A DNA stretch of 64,000 bases from Streptomyces sp. Alt3 (GCF_030719215.1 NZ_CP120983.1:8122001-8186000); one strand, 5' to 3'. Counted from the stretch's first letter, positions 1 to 9,340 are shown. Numbers and translations are program-made. The notes: generated by a model from the letters alone, not told the origin.

Positions 1-1
1 C

Positions 2-616
2 CATGCCACCCGCCCCTGGGACCACAACGCCCACTACCACCGGTGGATCCTGCGCCGGCTCCCCAAGCGCTTCGACAAGGCTCTGGACGTGGGATCAGGC
101 AGCGGGGACCTCGCCAGACTCCTGGCCCCACGGGCCCGAGTGGTGCACGGAATCGACGCCGACCCCGCGATCGTCGATCGCGCGCGGGAGCTCACAGACC
201 CCGCCGCCTCGGTCACCTTCACCGTCGGAGACGCACTGAAGGAGGTGCCACCCGGCCCCTACGGCGTCATCACATGTGTTGCCACAATCCACCACATGCC
301 GTTCCACGACGCCCTCACCTGCTTCCGCCGGAACCTGGCGCCCGGCGCAACTCTGATCGTCGTCGGCGTCTATCGCCCGCAGGCTCGGAGCGATTTCCTG
401 ATCGACGCCGTGGCCATCCCGGCGAACGTCGTCATGGCCTGGGTCAAGAACAAGGGCCGCAAGGTGTCGCGACCGGCCTCGATGACCGCCCCGACCCGAC
501 CTGCGACCATGACCTTTTCCGACATCGTCCGCGACGCCCACCAGGCGCTCCCCGGTGCACGGCTGCGCCGACGACTGTTCTGGCGCTACGCGCTGGTCTG
601 GCACCGGTACCAGTAG
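2..616 (+). CDS. Class I SAM-dependent methyltransferase, 5' cut by window edge
   Basis: The frame is already open at base 2, so the N-terminus lies outside the window. The visible part starts with a HYHRWILRRLP-like stretch and then DVGSGSGDLARLL, the glycine-rich motif I that binds S-adenosylmethionine. GIDADPAIVDRAR (motif II acidic strand) and a TCVATIHHMPFHDAL segment follow, as in the Methyltransf_11/25 families. The C-terminal part carries a hydrophobic helix and a basic stretch ending WHRYQ. An internal ATG at 89 falls within motif I and is not a plausible start. The substrate cannot be told. It converges on the next gene, with about 300 bp between them in which I see nothing. Confidence 0.85.
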   Translation, partial: HATRPWDHNAHYHRWILRRLPKRFDKALDVGSGSGDLARLLAPRARVVHGIDADPAIVDRARELTDPAASVTFTVGDALKEVPPGPYGVITCVATIHHMPFHDALTCFRRNLAPGATLIVVGVYRPQARSDFLIDAVAIPANVVMAWVKNKGRKVSRPASMTAPTRPATMTFSDIVRDAHQALPGARLRRRLFWRYALVWHRYQ

Positions 617-916
617 TCGGCCTCACGCCCTGGCCCGGCTCGAAGGCACGGTGCGACGGGGCGGACCGGTCGCTGATCATCACGAGAGGGCGACGAGCCG
701 GGCCTGTCGTGGCGGGGAGCAGCGAAGAACCGGGCTGTGCCCCCCAGCGCCGGGCAACGGTCGGTGCCGCCCGCCATGCAGCAACAGGCCGATGTGCGGG
801 ACGAGCGCGACAAGTCCCACGTGCCACGCGGTCTCCGGAGGGAGGCCGGTGAGGGATCGATCCCGGGCTGGGAGGGTCGGCAGGGTGGCCGGCCGGGTGC
901 CGGCCAGCCCGGCTCC

Positions 917-2623
917 TCACGTCTGCTCCTCCTGCGTGGGGGCCGTGCTCGCCTCGATGGCCTCCTCGTCGGACATCCCGCTCTGCGTCAGGTCGCGCGA
1001 GCGCCATGGATCATCGTTGCTCGTCCAGGTACGGTTGATCGACTCCTGCAATCGTGACAAATAGGCCCCACCGTCACGTTCGTACCGGCTCACCTCGGCG
1101 GCCGTCAGGCGGATCAACCTCGACCCGTCCACGGCGCTGTACCAGCAGCGTGCGTTCATGAAGAGATGCTTGCCCCTGGCGAACAGGATCCAGGTGCTGC
1201 CGTCGGTCGCGATCTGTTCCGGTCGTTGTGCTTCCCACGCGATCCGGGCGGCATCGCCCCACCGCTCGACCGGCGGGACCCGCTCCGGGGTTCGGCGACG
1301 GGCGTCGTTCAACGAGGCGTACTCGAAGGTCGGATCAGCGTCGCGATGCAGCGCGAAGAAGATGCGCCGGTGGCAGATCGTGCACCCCAGCTGTGCCGCG
1401 ACGTGTTCCATCAGCCCGGAGTCATGCAGGCGGAGCAAGTCGTCCAGCGCCACCCATCTGTGCTCCTGGCGGAGGTGGCCGGCTGCGACCCCGCTGCGCA
1501 ACGAAGTGATCGTCGCGTCCACATCGACGCCGTCGGACGCTGATCCCGCCCTGATCAACGTGCCCGCGCAGCCCGGGCAACGCTCGTCAGCGGGATCGGT
1601 CCCGGCATACGTGTCCTCTGCCGTCATCTGGATGAGCTTCAGATGATTCGGCTCATCCTTCTCGGCCCATGCGTCGTAGAAGACCTTCACGAAGCCGCCC
1701 CCGACGCGGTGGGTCGCGCTCGTGCCCGTGCGTCCGGCGATCGGCGCACCGAGTGCCTCCTCGACCTGACTTCTGGAGGCGTCCCGGCCCAGCCCGGGGA
1801 GCAGGCCACCTAGCTCCGGGAAACCGTGCGGCGCGGCCTCGGTGGGCTGGACGTGGAAGAGGATCGCAGTCACCGTCCCGTCCCGGAGCATGATCTCCCC
1901 GCCCGAGCTGAACGTCAGACAGCGGTCGTGGTGTGCGGGAGCGCCGACCTCGAACTCGCTGATCACCGGGTCCGAGCCGAGCAGACCGATGACACGCTGC
2001 ACGGCGTCGTCCCGCTCGGCCATCAGGAGAGCGTCGTTGTACGGCTCGAAGGCATGCCGCACCGCGACTGCCCGGGCCGCTGCCCTGTCCTCCGTCTCCT
2101 GCGCGCGCCGGGCGCGTTCTCCATCGCTGATGATCAACGACTCGACGCCGAACCAAAGCCGCCTCCCGAACGCCTCGCGATCCCGGGAACGCTTCAGATC
2201 GACCTTGCACAACAACGCGAGTGAATCCCGAAGACCGCCCCGAAAACGCTTGTTCATCGTGGTCAGGTAGTTCTCGACCGCGGAATCGGTGCCACCGAGG
2301 ATCGCGTCGATCACCCGACGACATTCTGCCGGCGGACGCGCGGGGGAGGCATCGGCATGAAAAACGGCGAGTTCACCGAACAGCACGGCGAATACGGCCC
2401 AACGCCGAAGGGCGCTGCGCTCTGCGACGGCTATGTGCTGCGCGGTCACCGCGAAGCTGAAATCAACATGCCGTTCGTCCCGGGCGACCGACACGTTCAG
2501 CGTCCCCCGACCGCCCTCACGCACGTCGATGAACGGCTCGTCCTCCCCCGGGTCGGGCAGCAGCCAGAGCCGCCGTACACCCCTGCCGGGCGCCTGGACC
2601 TGTGGGCTGCGCTTCCTACCCAT
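917..2623 (-). CDS. Unknown protein with C-terminal Cys pairs
   Basis: About 568 residues. I chose the ATG at 2623 because GAGGAGG sits just upstream; a longer reading to 2734 adds a low-complexity basic tail. I do not recognise the family. The N-terminal third includes a helical, Arg-rich stretch. The middle has strand-rich sequence (LTFSSGGEIMLRDGTVTAILF). The C-terminal third has ERCPGCAGTL and a later LGCTICHRRIFF, two CxxC pairs that could form one zinc site. The last 150 residues repeat Trp/Tyr-rich segments such as STWILFARGKHLFMNARCWY. There is no signal peptide or clear membrane segment, so it is probably cytosolic. It stands alone: the gene upstream ends 240 bp away with its own promoter-sized gap. 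Confidence 0.6.
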   Translation of the reverse strand: MGRKRSPQVQAPGRGVRRLWLLPDPGEDEPFIDVREGGRGTLNVSVARDERHVDFSFAVTAQHIAVAERSALRRWAVFAVLFGELAVFHADASPARPPAECRRVIDAILGGTDSAVENYLTTMNKRFRGGLRDSLALLCKVDLKRSRDREAFGRRLWFGVESLIISDGERARRAQETEDRAAARAVAVRHAFEPYNDALLMAERDDAVQRVIGLLGSDPVISEFEVGAPAHHDRCLTFSSGGEIMLRDGTVTAILFHVQPTEAAPHGFPELGGLLPGLGRDASRSQVEEALGAPIAGRTGTSATHRVGGGFVKVFYDAWAEKDEPNHLKLIQMTAEDTYAGTDPADERCPGCAGTLIRAGSASDGVDVDATITSLRSGVAAGHLRQEHRWVALDDLLRLHDSGLMEHVAAQLGCTICHRRIFFALHRDADPTFEYASLNDARRRTPERVPPVERWGDAARIAWEAQRPEQIATDGSTWILFARGKHLFMNARCWYSAVDGSRLIRLTAAEVSRYERDGGAYLSRLQESINRTWTSNDDPWRSRDLTQSGMSDEEAIEASTAPTQEEQT

Positions 2624-2863
2624 GGCTCCTCCTCGTGCGTTCCATGCTCGCGCCGCTCCCTCATCCTCACGAGGCCCGCCGCACCCCCGGCGTCTCGACC
2701 ACGCGTGCCGGCGCCCTGGAGGCCGCGGCTGCACTCGACATCGTGCCAGTGCGGCAATGGACGGTTGGAATCCCGGTCGTTCTCGTCGACGTCCGACGGA
2801 AAGCGGCCGAGCTCGTCTCCATCACGCCGGCGTGAACCCGCAGCCCTTACGGGCAGCTCCCGT

Positions 2864-3760
2864 TCAGCTCTCGCGCAGAGAAACCACTTCGTAGACGAGG
2901 GCGGAACTCCCCTCCGGTCCGCGACAGGTCAGCCGGAGCGGCGGCGTGGGGCGGGCCCGAACCTCGACATCGAGCAGTCTGCCGTGCGACGTTCCTCCGC
3001 TGACCCTCACGTGCCATCCGTCCTTGTCGCGCACGGTGCCGACGATCGCGTAGTCGTGCCGGCCGGCCGGACCGAAGCGCCTGAGCACCGCCGCCACCGC
3101 TGCCTGCTGCGGCGGGTACAGGGTCGTGAAGCCCCGCAGGTGGTCGGCATGGATGCGGCCGGCCAGGTGCTCCTCCACCACGGTGAGCGACGAGGCGGCA
3201 TCGAGACCGCCGTAGTAGACGCCGTCGGGTACGACGACGACGTTCGCGGCGAACCTGTCCCCGCCGACGTGCGTGGATTCCCACACCAGGTCGGGCCAGC
3301 GCTCACCGAGGGCCCGGCCCACGGGCCGCCCGCGCACGGCACAACAGACATCGTGCAGACCGTGTGCGCAGACGAGGACGACGGGGGGCCCGCCCTGTTC
3401 CCCCGGGGACTGCAGAGCGGTCACGATCCGGGCCAGGTCCTGGTCCAGTCGCCAACTGCCCCACTGCTGGCGCAGGCCACCGCAGGCGTCGTGGCGCAGC
3501 ACCGCCCAGCGGTCACTTCCGCCGGGACGGCGGCGTCCTGGGCGCCTGACCAGGAGCACCCTGGCCCGGCTCGCCCGGGCCGCCGAGAAGACGAGCGTCT
3601 TGATCCCGGGGTCGAGGTCGAGACCGTCGAAACCGTTGACCGGCCAGCTGCGCCTGCATTCGATGAGCACCCAGACACTGCCGTAGGGAGCCGTTCCCGA
3701 GAAGGCGTCACCTCGTGCGCGGGCGGCATCGGCGCAGAAGAACCGCTCCGCCGGGGTCAC
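2864..3760 (-). CDS. Sucraseferredoxin-like [2Fe-2S] protein
   Basis: About 298 residues from the GTG at 3760, which overlaps the stop of the upstream JmjC gene (GTGA), so the two are probably translationally coupled. The family signatures are visible: an early FFCADAAR cysteine, CAHGLHDVCC at about 131-140 followed by AVRGRPVG, and HVGGDRFAANVVVVPDG. This is the thioredoxin-like ferredoxin arrangement of the sucrase/ferredoxin-like family (PF06999), whose members bind a [2Fe-2S] cluster. Together with the oxygenase gene it suggests an electron-transfer or iron-handling helper for the modification of the repeat peptide encoded at the head of the operon. That role is inference; the fold assignment is firmer. 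Confidence 0.8.
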   Translation of the reverse strand: MTPAERFFCADAARARGDAFSGTAPYGSVWVLIECRRSWPVNGFDGLDLDPGIKTLVFSAARASRARVLLVRRPGRRRPGGSDRWAVLRHDACGGLRQQWGSWRLDQDLARIVTALQSPGEQGGPPVVLVCAHGLHDVCCAVRGRPVGRALGERWPDLVWESTHVGGDRFAANVVVVPDGVYYGGLDAASSLTVVEEHLAGRIHADHLRGFTTLYPPQQAAVAAVLRRFGPAGRHDYAIVGTVRDKDGWHVRVSGGTSHGRLLDVEVRARPTPPLRLTCRGPEGSSALVYEVVSLRES

Positions 3761-4965
3761 CGGTTCCCTGGAAGCAGGACCCCGGCCCGCAGGAGCCGCT
3801 CGGCAAGGGCGAGCCCGAGGTCGCCGGCCGTGCGGATGCGGCCGTCGAGCAGTCGAGTCACGAGCACGAGGTCGGATGCCGGCAAGTCCAGGTAACCCAC
3901 CCGGGTGAACAGCCGCGTCCCTGACAGCCAAGGCTCCACTGCTTCCCGCAGCCGTACCGGTGACGTCGGACGAAGGCCGTTCAACGCGGAGAGCTGGGCG
4001 AGCGGCCCCAGCGGGGCGGGGCGGCCCTGGGCCCGCCGGGCGCGCTCGAACGACGGAGCCGGGTCGGCCTTCGCCACAGCGGCCAGCAGACGCTCACGGA
4101 CCACATCCCGTTCGCCGTCCCGGCCACTGGCCCCCAGAGGCAGGGACTCGCGCATCGGGGGATCGTCCCGCAGCGCCGCGAGGGCGGCCCGGGCCAGCTG
4201 CTCGGCCAGGGCGTAGCGGGTCCAGGGATGGACACCGAGAGTGACATGAATCGAGACGTGCCCCTGCGTCCGGGCTGAATGCAGCCAGCCGCGCGGCAGG
4301 TAAAGCACATCCCCGGGACGGAGCACGGTGTCCAGGTGGGCCGTACCCCGTGCCGCCCTGTCGGCGACAGCCGGCCGGTGATCGGTCCATGGCTGATCGC
4401 GCATCGGGTCGGGCAGCAACGGCTCATGGATGATCCACCGCTTCGTCCCTTCGATCTGGAGGACGAAGACGTCGTGCACGTCGTAGTGCGCGTCGAATCC
4501 GCGGTTCTGCGGAGGGGTCACATAGGCGTTGGCCTGCACGGGGTGACCGAGCTCCGTGCTCAGATCGGATACGAGGTCCGCGACCGGCTCCCAGGTGCGG
4601 TGAAGCGCCTGCAGAACGAGCGTGGCTCCGTCGGCGAACGCGCGCCACAGAGCGGTGTCGTCGAGCTGGTCGGCGATGGTGGCGCCAACTCCCGCGGGCG
4701 CGGTGAACGACGACTCGGGAAGCGTGGAGCCGTCCTTGGCGACGCGCAGGAACGGCGTACGCAGTCCGCGGCGGGAGATCAGCTCGTCCACGGCGGACGG
4801 AGAGAAAACATCGGAGAAGTCACTCGCACCCCGGGTGAGCGCCGCGGTCCGCGCCCAGACATCACGACCGAATTCCTCACGGCTCAGTCCGGTCAGACGG
4901 GACTCCAGGACACCGGCGCCTCGCTGGGCGCCGACGTCCTGGATCTCTGTCCGGAACACGCTCAA
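3757..4965 (-). CDS. ROX-like JmjC/cupin 2-oxoglutarate oxygenase
   Basis: 402 residues. The start ATG at 4965 overlaps the stop of the repeat-peptide gene (ATGA). The core contains AHYDVHDVFVLQIEGTKRW at about 159-177, the HxD pair (His160, Asp162) that binds Fe(II) in ROX-type JmjC hydroxylases such as YcfD, NO66 and MINA53, and YLPRGWLHS with the distal His229. A helical C-terminal domain of about 150 residues follows, as in ROX proteins (dimerisation or winged helix). Known relatives hydroxylate Arg or His in ribosomal proteins L16, Rpl8 or Rpl27a. This copy sits between a tandem-repeat peptide and an iron-sulfur protein in one coupled operon, so the peptide is a more likely substrate than a ribosomal protein. 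Confidence 0.85.
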   Translation of the reverse strand: MSVFRTEIQDVGAQRGAGVLESRLTGLSREEFGRDVWARTAALTRGASDFSDVFSPSAVDELISRRGLRTPFLRVAKDGSTLPESSFTAPAGVGATIADQLDDTALWRAFADGATLVLQALHRTWEPVADLVSDLSTELGHPVQANAYVTPPQNRGFDAHYDVHDVFVLQIEGTKRWIIHEPLLPDPMRDQPWTDHRPAVADRAARGTAHLDTVLRPGDVLYLPRGWLHSARTQGHVSIHVTLGVHPWTRYALAEQLARAALAALRDDPPMRESLPLGASGRDGERDVVRERLLAAVAKADPAPSFERARRAQGRPAPLGPLAQLSALNGLRPTSPVRLREAVEPWLSGTRLFTRVGYLDLPASDLVLVTRLLDGRIRTAGDLGLALAERLLRAGVLLPGNR

Positions 4966-5252
4966 GAGCCGCTGCCGGCGCCGCCATCGGCTCCGCCGTC
5001 GTGGACGCCGGGGGTGCCCGATGCTCCGCCGTCCGCGGGTCCTTCGGCTCCGCCGTCCGCGCCGCCATCGGCTCCGCCGTCCGCGCCGCCGTCGTGGACG
5101 CCGGGGGTGCCCGAGGCTCCGCCGTCCGCGGGTCCTTCGGCGCCGCCGTCCGCGCCGCCATCGGCTCCGCCGTCGTGGACGCCGGGGTTCCCCGACGCTC
5201 CGCCGTCCGCGGGTCCCTCGTCCTTGCTCGCGTCGCGCTCGGGGTGGGCCAT
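4962..5252 (-). CDS. Asp/Gly-rich tandem-repeat peptide, candidate modified precursor
   Basis: 96 residues from the ATG at 5252, preceded by AGGAGG seven bases upstream; the earlier in-frame ATG at 5327 lacks a site. After a short charged head (MAHPERDASKD) the rest is three near-identical units of 27, 31 and 27 residues. Each begins EGPADGGASG, then N/T-PGVHDGG and a run of ADGG steps. Composition is almost only A, D, E, G, H, P, S, T and V; there is no Cys, aromatic residue or signal peptide. Each repeat has one PGVHDGG. The gene leads the operon and overlaps the JmjC oxygenase, as expected for a precursor followed by its modifying enzyme. It could instead be an unmodified low-complexity protein. 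The repeats are equally strong in the DNA, so they may expand and contract. Confidence 0.7.
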   Translation of the reverse strand: MAHPERDASKDEGPADGGASGNPGVHDGGADGGADGGAEGPADGGASGTPGVHDGGADGGADGGADGGAEGPADGGASGTPGVHDGGADGGAGSGS

Positions 5253-5674
5253 CGTTCCTCCTGGGGTCGCGCCGTACAACGGGGCTTTCCGGTACAAGGA
5301 AGCCCGATCACTGATTCGGGCTGACATGATCCGTTATCACCGTAGCCCTGTAGTCGGGAAACCTCGATTCGAGCAGCGGGAGATCTTTCGGATGCCGGAA
5401 CGGTCGAGGCGCCGAAGTCTCCGCCGTCGGACGGAGGCGTGGCAGCCGGTCAGGGCAGTGCCGGGCCCTTCGCTGACGGGCCTCGGCGAGCTGTTCACGC
5501 AGAGTCCGGGCCGCATGGAGGACGACTTGCCCGACGGCGCACCGAGGCCGGCGTGCTGGTCCGAGAACCTCCCCTCTGACTGGTTGTCACCGCTCGACTT
5601 CTGATAGTTGTTTCAGCGGGGTACGGGCGCAGGCCCGTAGCGGCGCCCGCGGGCGCCCGCAGGGGAGGATGTAC
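5253..5674. other. Divergent promoter region, no gene
   Basis: 422 bp between the outward-facing repeat-peptide operon and the helicase gene. No credible coding sequence on either strand. The only clear structure is the palindrome pair close to the helicase start (listed separately). Confidence 0.6.
5622..5657 (+). promoter_or_regulatory. Two adjacent palindromes in the helicase gene leader
   Basis: TACGGGC-gcag-GCCCGTA (5622-5639) is a perfect 7-bp stem with a 4-base loop. It is followed at once by GGCGCCCGCGGGCGCC (5642-5657), a perfect 16-bp palindrome ending 4 bases before the AGGGGAGG ribosome site. They could be operators or RNA hairpins limiting expression of the helicase. Function is not shown. 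Confidence 0.45.
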
Positions 5675-8600
5675 ATGGGCACCACCACCACGCATGACGA
5701 GGTCATCACCACCGAGCAGACGGCGGTGGACCACGCGTACGACTGTTACACCACGAATCTGGCCGAGATGATCGGGACATCGGCTGCCACGGCTTCGGCG
5801 AGCGGGAAGGACGGCATCGCCAACCGGAAGCACACGGAAGCGAAGGCAGCGGCTTACGGCGGCCTCGGCGACGAGGCCCTGGTCTTCTCCCGCGTGGACG
5901 CGCCGGACGACCCGGGCGGCAAGCCGCGTCCGTGGTACATCGGCCGGCGGCTGGTGCACGACTCCGACAAGGAGATCGTCGTCCTGCCGTGGACCAGTCC
6001 ACTCGCGAAGACATGGGCCGACGCCATGCCGGAGGCGCCCGGGGAGGTGGTGTTGCGCCGACAGTTGCGTTGCGTGCAGCAGGTCGTCCAGGACTACTTC
6101 GACGAGATCGCCGCACCGGTCATGCCCCCTCTCGAGGCCATTCCACCGCCGCGTCCGGCCGCGGACGACGTAGCCGAGGCCGAGTCTCGGACTGGGGCCG
6201 AGGCACCCGTCCAGGCGTCTCCGGAACCGGGTGAGGAACAGCTCGAGAGACGTCCACCGTCCCGCACGCCCGGCGACCTCGTCGGCCGGCAACGACGTAA
6301 GCCGGTTCAGCCGGACGACTTCCTGCTGCGTGAGCTGCGGCGCTCGCGTGGCGGCCGGATGCGGGACATCGTCGAGACCATCCGCCGTGACCAGATGGAC
6401 CTGGTGACCGGCTCACCGTCCGACATCCTCGTCGTACAGGGCGGCCCCGGAACCGGCAAGTCGGCCGTCGGCCTGCACCGCGTGACCTGGCTCGTGAACA
6501 ACGAGCACTTCAAGGCCCAGGACATCCTCGTCATCGGCCCCCACCAGAGGTTCCTCGACTACGTCGGCCAGGTGCTGCCCACCCTCGGCACACGGGACGT
6601 CAACGCCGTCCAGCTGGACCGGCTGTGGGAGGGCGAGATCCACGGCACCGACACCCCGCAGGCCCGGCTGGTGAAGTCCGGCGAGCGGATGGCGGCCGTG
6701 CTGCGGCGCCGTGTCGAGAGCGACTGCCGCCCGGAGGCACTCGACGACCTCACCACCGCGCCCTCCTACGAGGGCGACGAACCGGCCGTCGTCGTCACCG
6801 CCGGCAGCACGACGCTGCGCGTGCCGAAGTCCGAAGTCCTCTCACTCCTCGACGACGTACGTGCTGCCGACGGCCCCTACCGACAGCGTCGCGAACGTTT
6901 CCGCAGCCTGTTCGTCGACCGGCTCCTCCAGGAGCTGGCCACCGTTGCTCCGCGCCGCGGCCAGGGTGGCACGATCCGCCGCGACCTGGAACGCAACCGT
7001 CGCGTCGAGCGACTCGTCGAACGCATCTGGCCCGCGCCGGGTGCCAGGGAGGCCCTGCGCAGCCTCTACGACTCGCCCGACCTGCTGGGCGCCTGTGCGG
7101 ACGGCATCCTCGACGCCGACGAGCAGGCGGCCCTGCACCGCCCGCGGGCCGACACCGCCGACGCCGAGCCCTGGACCCTCGACGACCACGTCTGCCTCGA
7201 AGAACTCCGGTTCCTCATCGACGGGGAGACGCCCCGCCGCTACGGGCACATCGTCGCCGACGAGGCCCAGGACCTCACCCCGCTGCAGGCCCGCGCACTG
7301 CGCCGCCGCTGCGCCGTCGGCGGCTCCATGACGATCCTCGGCGACCTCGCCCAGGCCACCGGCCCTCACACCCATCTCAGCTGGGACCCGCTCGGCACTC
7401 TTCTGTCGGACCACGGGGACTGGCGCGTCGCCGAGCTGAACACCAGCTACCGCGTACCGGCAGAGATCATGGACTTCGTGGCACCCCTCGCACGCGCGGT
7501 CGCCCCCGGGCTGTCGTACCCGCGGGCGGTACGAAAGGCGGGCGAGGACGCCGTACGTACGGTGGCGACCGAACCGTGGAGACTGCTCGACGACACCGTC
7601 GCCCAGATGAACCGCCTGGTGGGCACCAGCGACGGGAGCACGCCGCGCTGGATCGCCGTCATCGTCCCCGACGACTCGTCCTGGCTCGACGAGATCAGCC
7701 GCCGCCTCGACGAGGACCCCGGTCTCCCGGCCAGGGGGCGCGAGACCGTGTCCGTCCTGGCCGCCGCACAAGCCAAGGGCATGGAGTACGACCACGTCCT
7801 GGTCGTCGAGCCCGCCACCATCGCCGACCGCGGCCCGGCCGGCCTCCGGCAGCTGTACATCGCGCTGACCCGCAGCACGCAGAGCTTGACGGTGCTGCAC
7901 ACCTCACCGCTTCCCGAGGTCCTCACGAACAGGGAGAACGCCCCCCAGGAGCCGTCCGCCGGGACAGGCTCCGGCACGGATCCGGGCGACGTTCCCGAGA
8001 TCGGGGCCGACATCCGCGTCCGAGTCATCGGCCCCGGCCCGGGCGGCCGCTACAAGGTCAAGGCGATCAGCCCGCGGACGGACCGCCCCCTGGTCCTGAC
8101 GGTTCGGCACGGCACCACTCCTCCCCGCCCCGGCGAGGAACTGGACTGCTGGGTCTTCGCGAACGAGAGCGGCCAGAGCGTGCTCACCGCTGACGAGCGG
8201 GGACGCATGCCCGTCTCACCGAAGATGGCCCAGCGCTACACAGCGGCACTCGGCGTGCTCGACGATCTGGTCGCGGGCGACGACGACGTCCTGGGCGACG
8301 CCCGCGCCCGGCTCTCCGACCTGCAGAGCATGGCCAACCGTATTCTCCGCCGCGACCAGGCTGACTGGGTGGATGTGTACCGCGTCCTCAACTCCCCTGA
8401 CCGGCAGCGCCTGGGCATCCTGCGGGACCTCGCGACACGCACCAACCGCGCGCTGAAGGACGGCACCCTGGACAGTGGCCGGCTGCGGACCGAACTCGCC
8501 GACTCCGACTGGGCCGTGGCGCTCGCCGACGCGCAGCAGACGCTTCGTGCCCGCCTGACCGGTGCCACAACCCCCGACCACAGCAGCGAGCCTGACGCCC

Positions 8601-9103
8601 ACCAGCCCGACCCCTCCGAGCAGAAGGAAGCCGAACCCGTGACCACCGTCGAAGAAGCACCAGCCGTCCCGGCCGTGACCACGAAGGACGACTTCCTTGC
8701 CGCCTTGGAAACCCTGGCAGCCTCGGACCGCACCTGCAAGAAGCACGAGGCGGTGCGCCACGCCCTGAAGTCGGAGTTGCTGTGGGCGGACCTCCAGCCG
8801 ACCGACTCCGAGACCGTCGACGTCCTCTGCACCGTGGGCGACGGCCTGTTCGTCTACGAGGTCCTGGGAGCCGGCCGCTCCGCGTACGCGGAACTCCGCT
8901 CGGGGGCGACCCGGCTTCTCGAGGTCAACCACACCCTGAGCACACCGGCAGACCGCCTTCACATGGTCCTGTGCGAGCCGCCTGCCGAGGCCTGGGCGGC
9001 CGAGACGGTACGTGAGGCCTTCGGGATCCACGTCCTGTGGCGCACTCGTGACGGCTGGGGCGGCGACGACCCCTACACCGCTCTGGGCAGCCACCAGGCG
9101 TGA
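5675..9103 (+). CDS. HelD-like SF1 helicase/ATPase with C-terminal extension
   Basis: 1142 residues. I chose the ATG at 5675 because AGGGGAGG is correctly spaced from it and abuts the ATG at 5669. The N-terminal half matches HelD-like UvrD/Rep proteins: Walker A GGPGTGKSAVGLHR near residue 257, Walker B ADEAQDLTPLQ, an LNTSYRVP motif IV-like strand, AAQAKGMEYDHVLVVEP and YIALTRSTQ. HelD proteins release stalled RNA polymerase. Usual actinobacterial HelD length is about 700-800 residues. Here roughly 380 extra residues follow: a small-barrel-like segment (RVRVIGPGPGGRYKVKAI), a helical linker and a terminal domain with VDVLCTVGDGLFVYEVLG, which resembles a nuclease-fold core but without a clear catalytic set. 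The extension is unusual and may redirect the motor. Confidence 0.85.
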   Translation: MGTTTTHDEVITTEQTAVDHAYDCYTTNLAEMIGTSAATASASGKDGIANRKHTEAKAAAYGGLGDEALVFSRVDAPDDPGGKPRPWYIGRRLVHDSDKEIVVLPWTSPLAKTWADAMPEAPGEVVLRRQLRCVQQVVQDYFDEIAAPVMPPLEAIPPPRPAADDVAEAESRTGAEAPVQASPEPGEEQLERRPPSRTPGDLVGRQRRKPVQPDDFLLRELRRSRGGRMRDIVETIRRDQMDLVTGSPSDILVVQGGPGTGKSAVGLHRVTWLVNNEHFKAQDILVIGPHQRFLDYVGQVLPTLGTRDVNAVQLDRLWEGEIHGTDTPQARLVKSGERMAAVLRRRVESDCRPEALDDLTTAPSYEGDEPAVVVTAGSTTLRVPKSEVLSLLDDVRAADGPYRQRRERFRSLFVDRLLQELATVAPRRGQGGTIRRDLERNRRVERLVERIWPAPGAREALRSLYDSPDLLGACADGILDADEQAALHRPRADTADAEPWTLDDHVCLEELRFLIDGETPRRYGHIVADEAQDLTPLQARALRRRCAVGGSMTILGDLAQATGPHTHLSWDPLGTLLSDHGDWRVAELNTSYRVPAEIMDFVAPLARAVAPGLSYPRAVRKAGEDAVRTVATEPWRLLDDTVAQMNRLVGTSDGSTPRWIAVIVPDDSSWLDEISRRLDEDPGLPARGRETVSVLAAAQAKGMEYDHVLVVEPATIADRGPAGLRQLYIALTRSTQSLTVLHTSPLPEVLTNRENAPQEPSAGTGSGTDPGDVPEIGADIRVRVIGPGPGGRYKVKAISPRTDRPLVLTVRHGTTPPRPGEELDCWVFANESGQSVLTADERGRMPVSPKMAQRYTAALGVLDDLVAGDDDVLGDARARLSDLQSMANRILRRDQADWVDVYRVLNSPDRQRLGILRDLATRTNRALKDGTLDSGRLRTELADSDWAVALADAQQTLRARLTGATTPDHSSEPDAHQPDPSEQKEAEPVTTVEEAPAVPAVTTKDDFLAALETLAASDRTCKKHEAVRHALKSELLWADLQPTDSETVDVLCTVGDGLFVYEVLGAGRSAYAELRSGATRLLEVNHTLSTPADRLHMVLCEPPAEAWAAETVREAFGIHVLWRTRDGWGGDDPYTALGSHQA

Positions 9104-9340
9104 AACCGCGGCCTGTGGTGTCCCGCGGCCTTCGACATGATCGGCGACGGTGAGGCCCGGGTCACGGTGGCGGAGCAGGTGCGGCGCGGGACGAGCAGCC
9201 TCCGACCCGCACACCCGGGCCTGGCCGAGGCGGAGATGCCTCCGGGTATCCCGGTGCGCTGCCGACAGGACGGACTGCGAGGCAACTCGTGCCGGCGGGG
9301 GAGCGAGGACGACATGGGGCCGCCTTCCGGCGGGGCGGGG

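Noticed and set aside
2357..3895. 512-residue open frame on the plus strand
   Set aside because: It is antisense to the JmjC/sucraseferredoxin operon; composition is Arg/Pro-rich shadow sequence and no motif is seen.
4962..5252. Repeat peptide as a collagen-like or structural protein
   Set aside because: No Gly-X-Y periodicity and no secretion signal; operon overlap with an oxygenase suggests a substrate instead.
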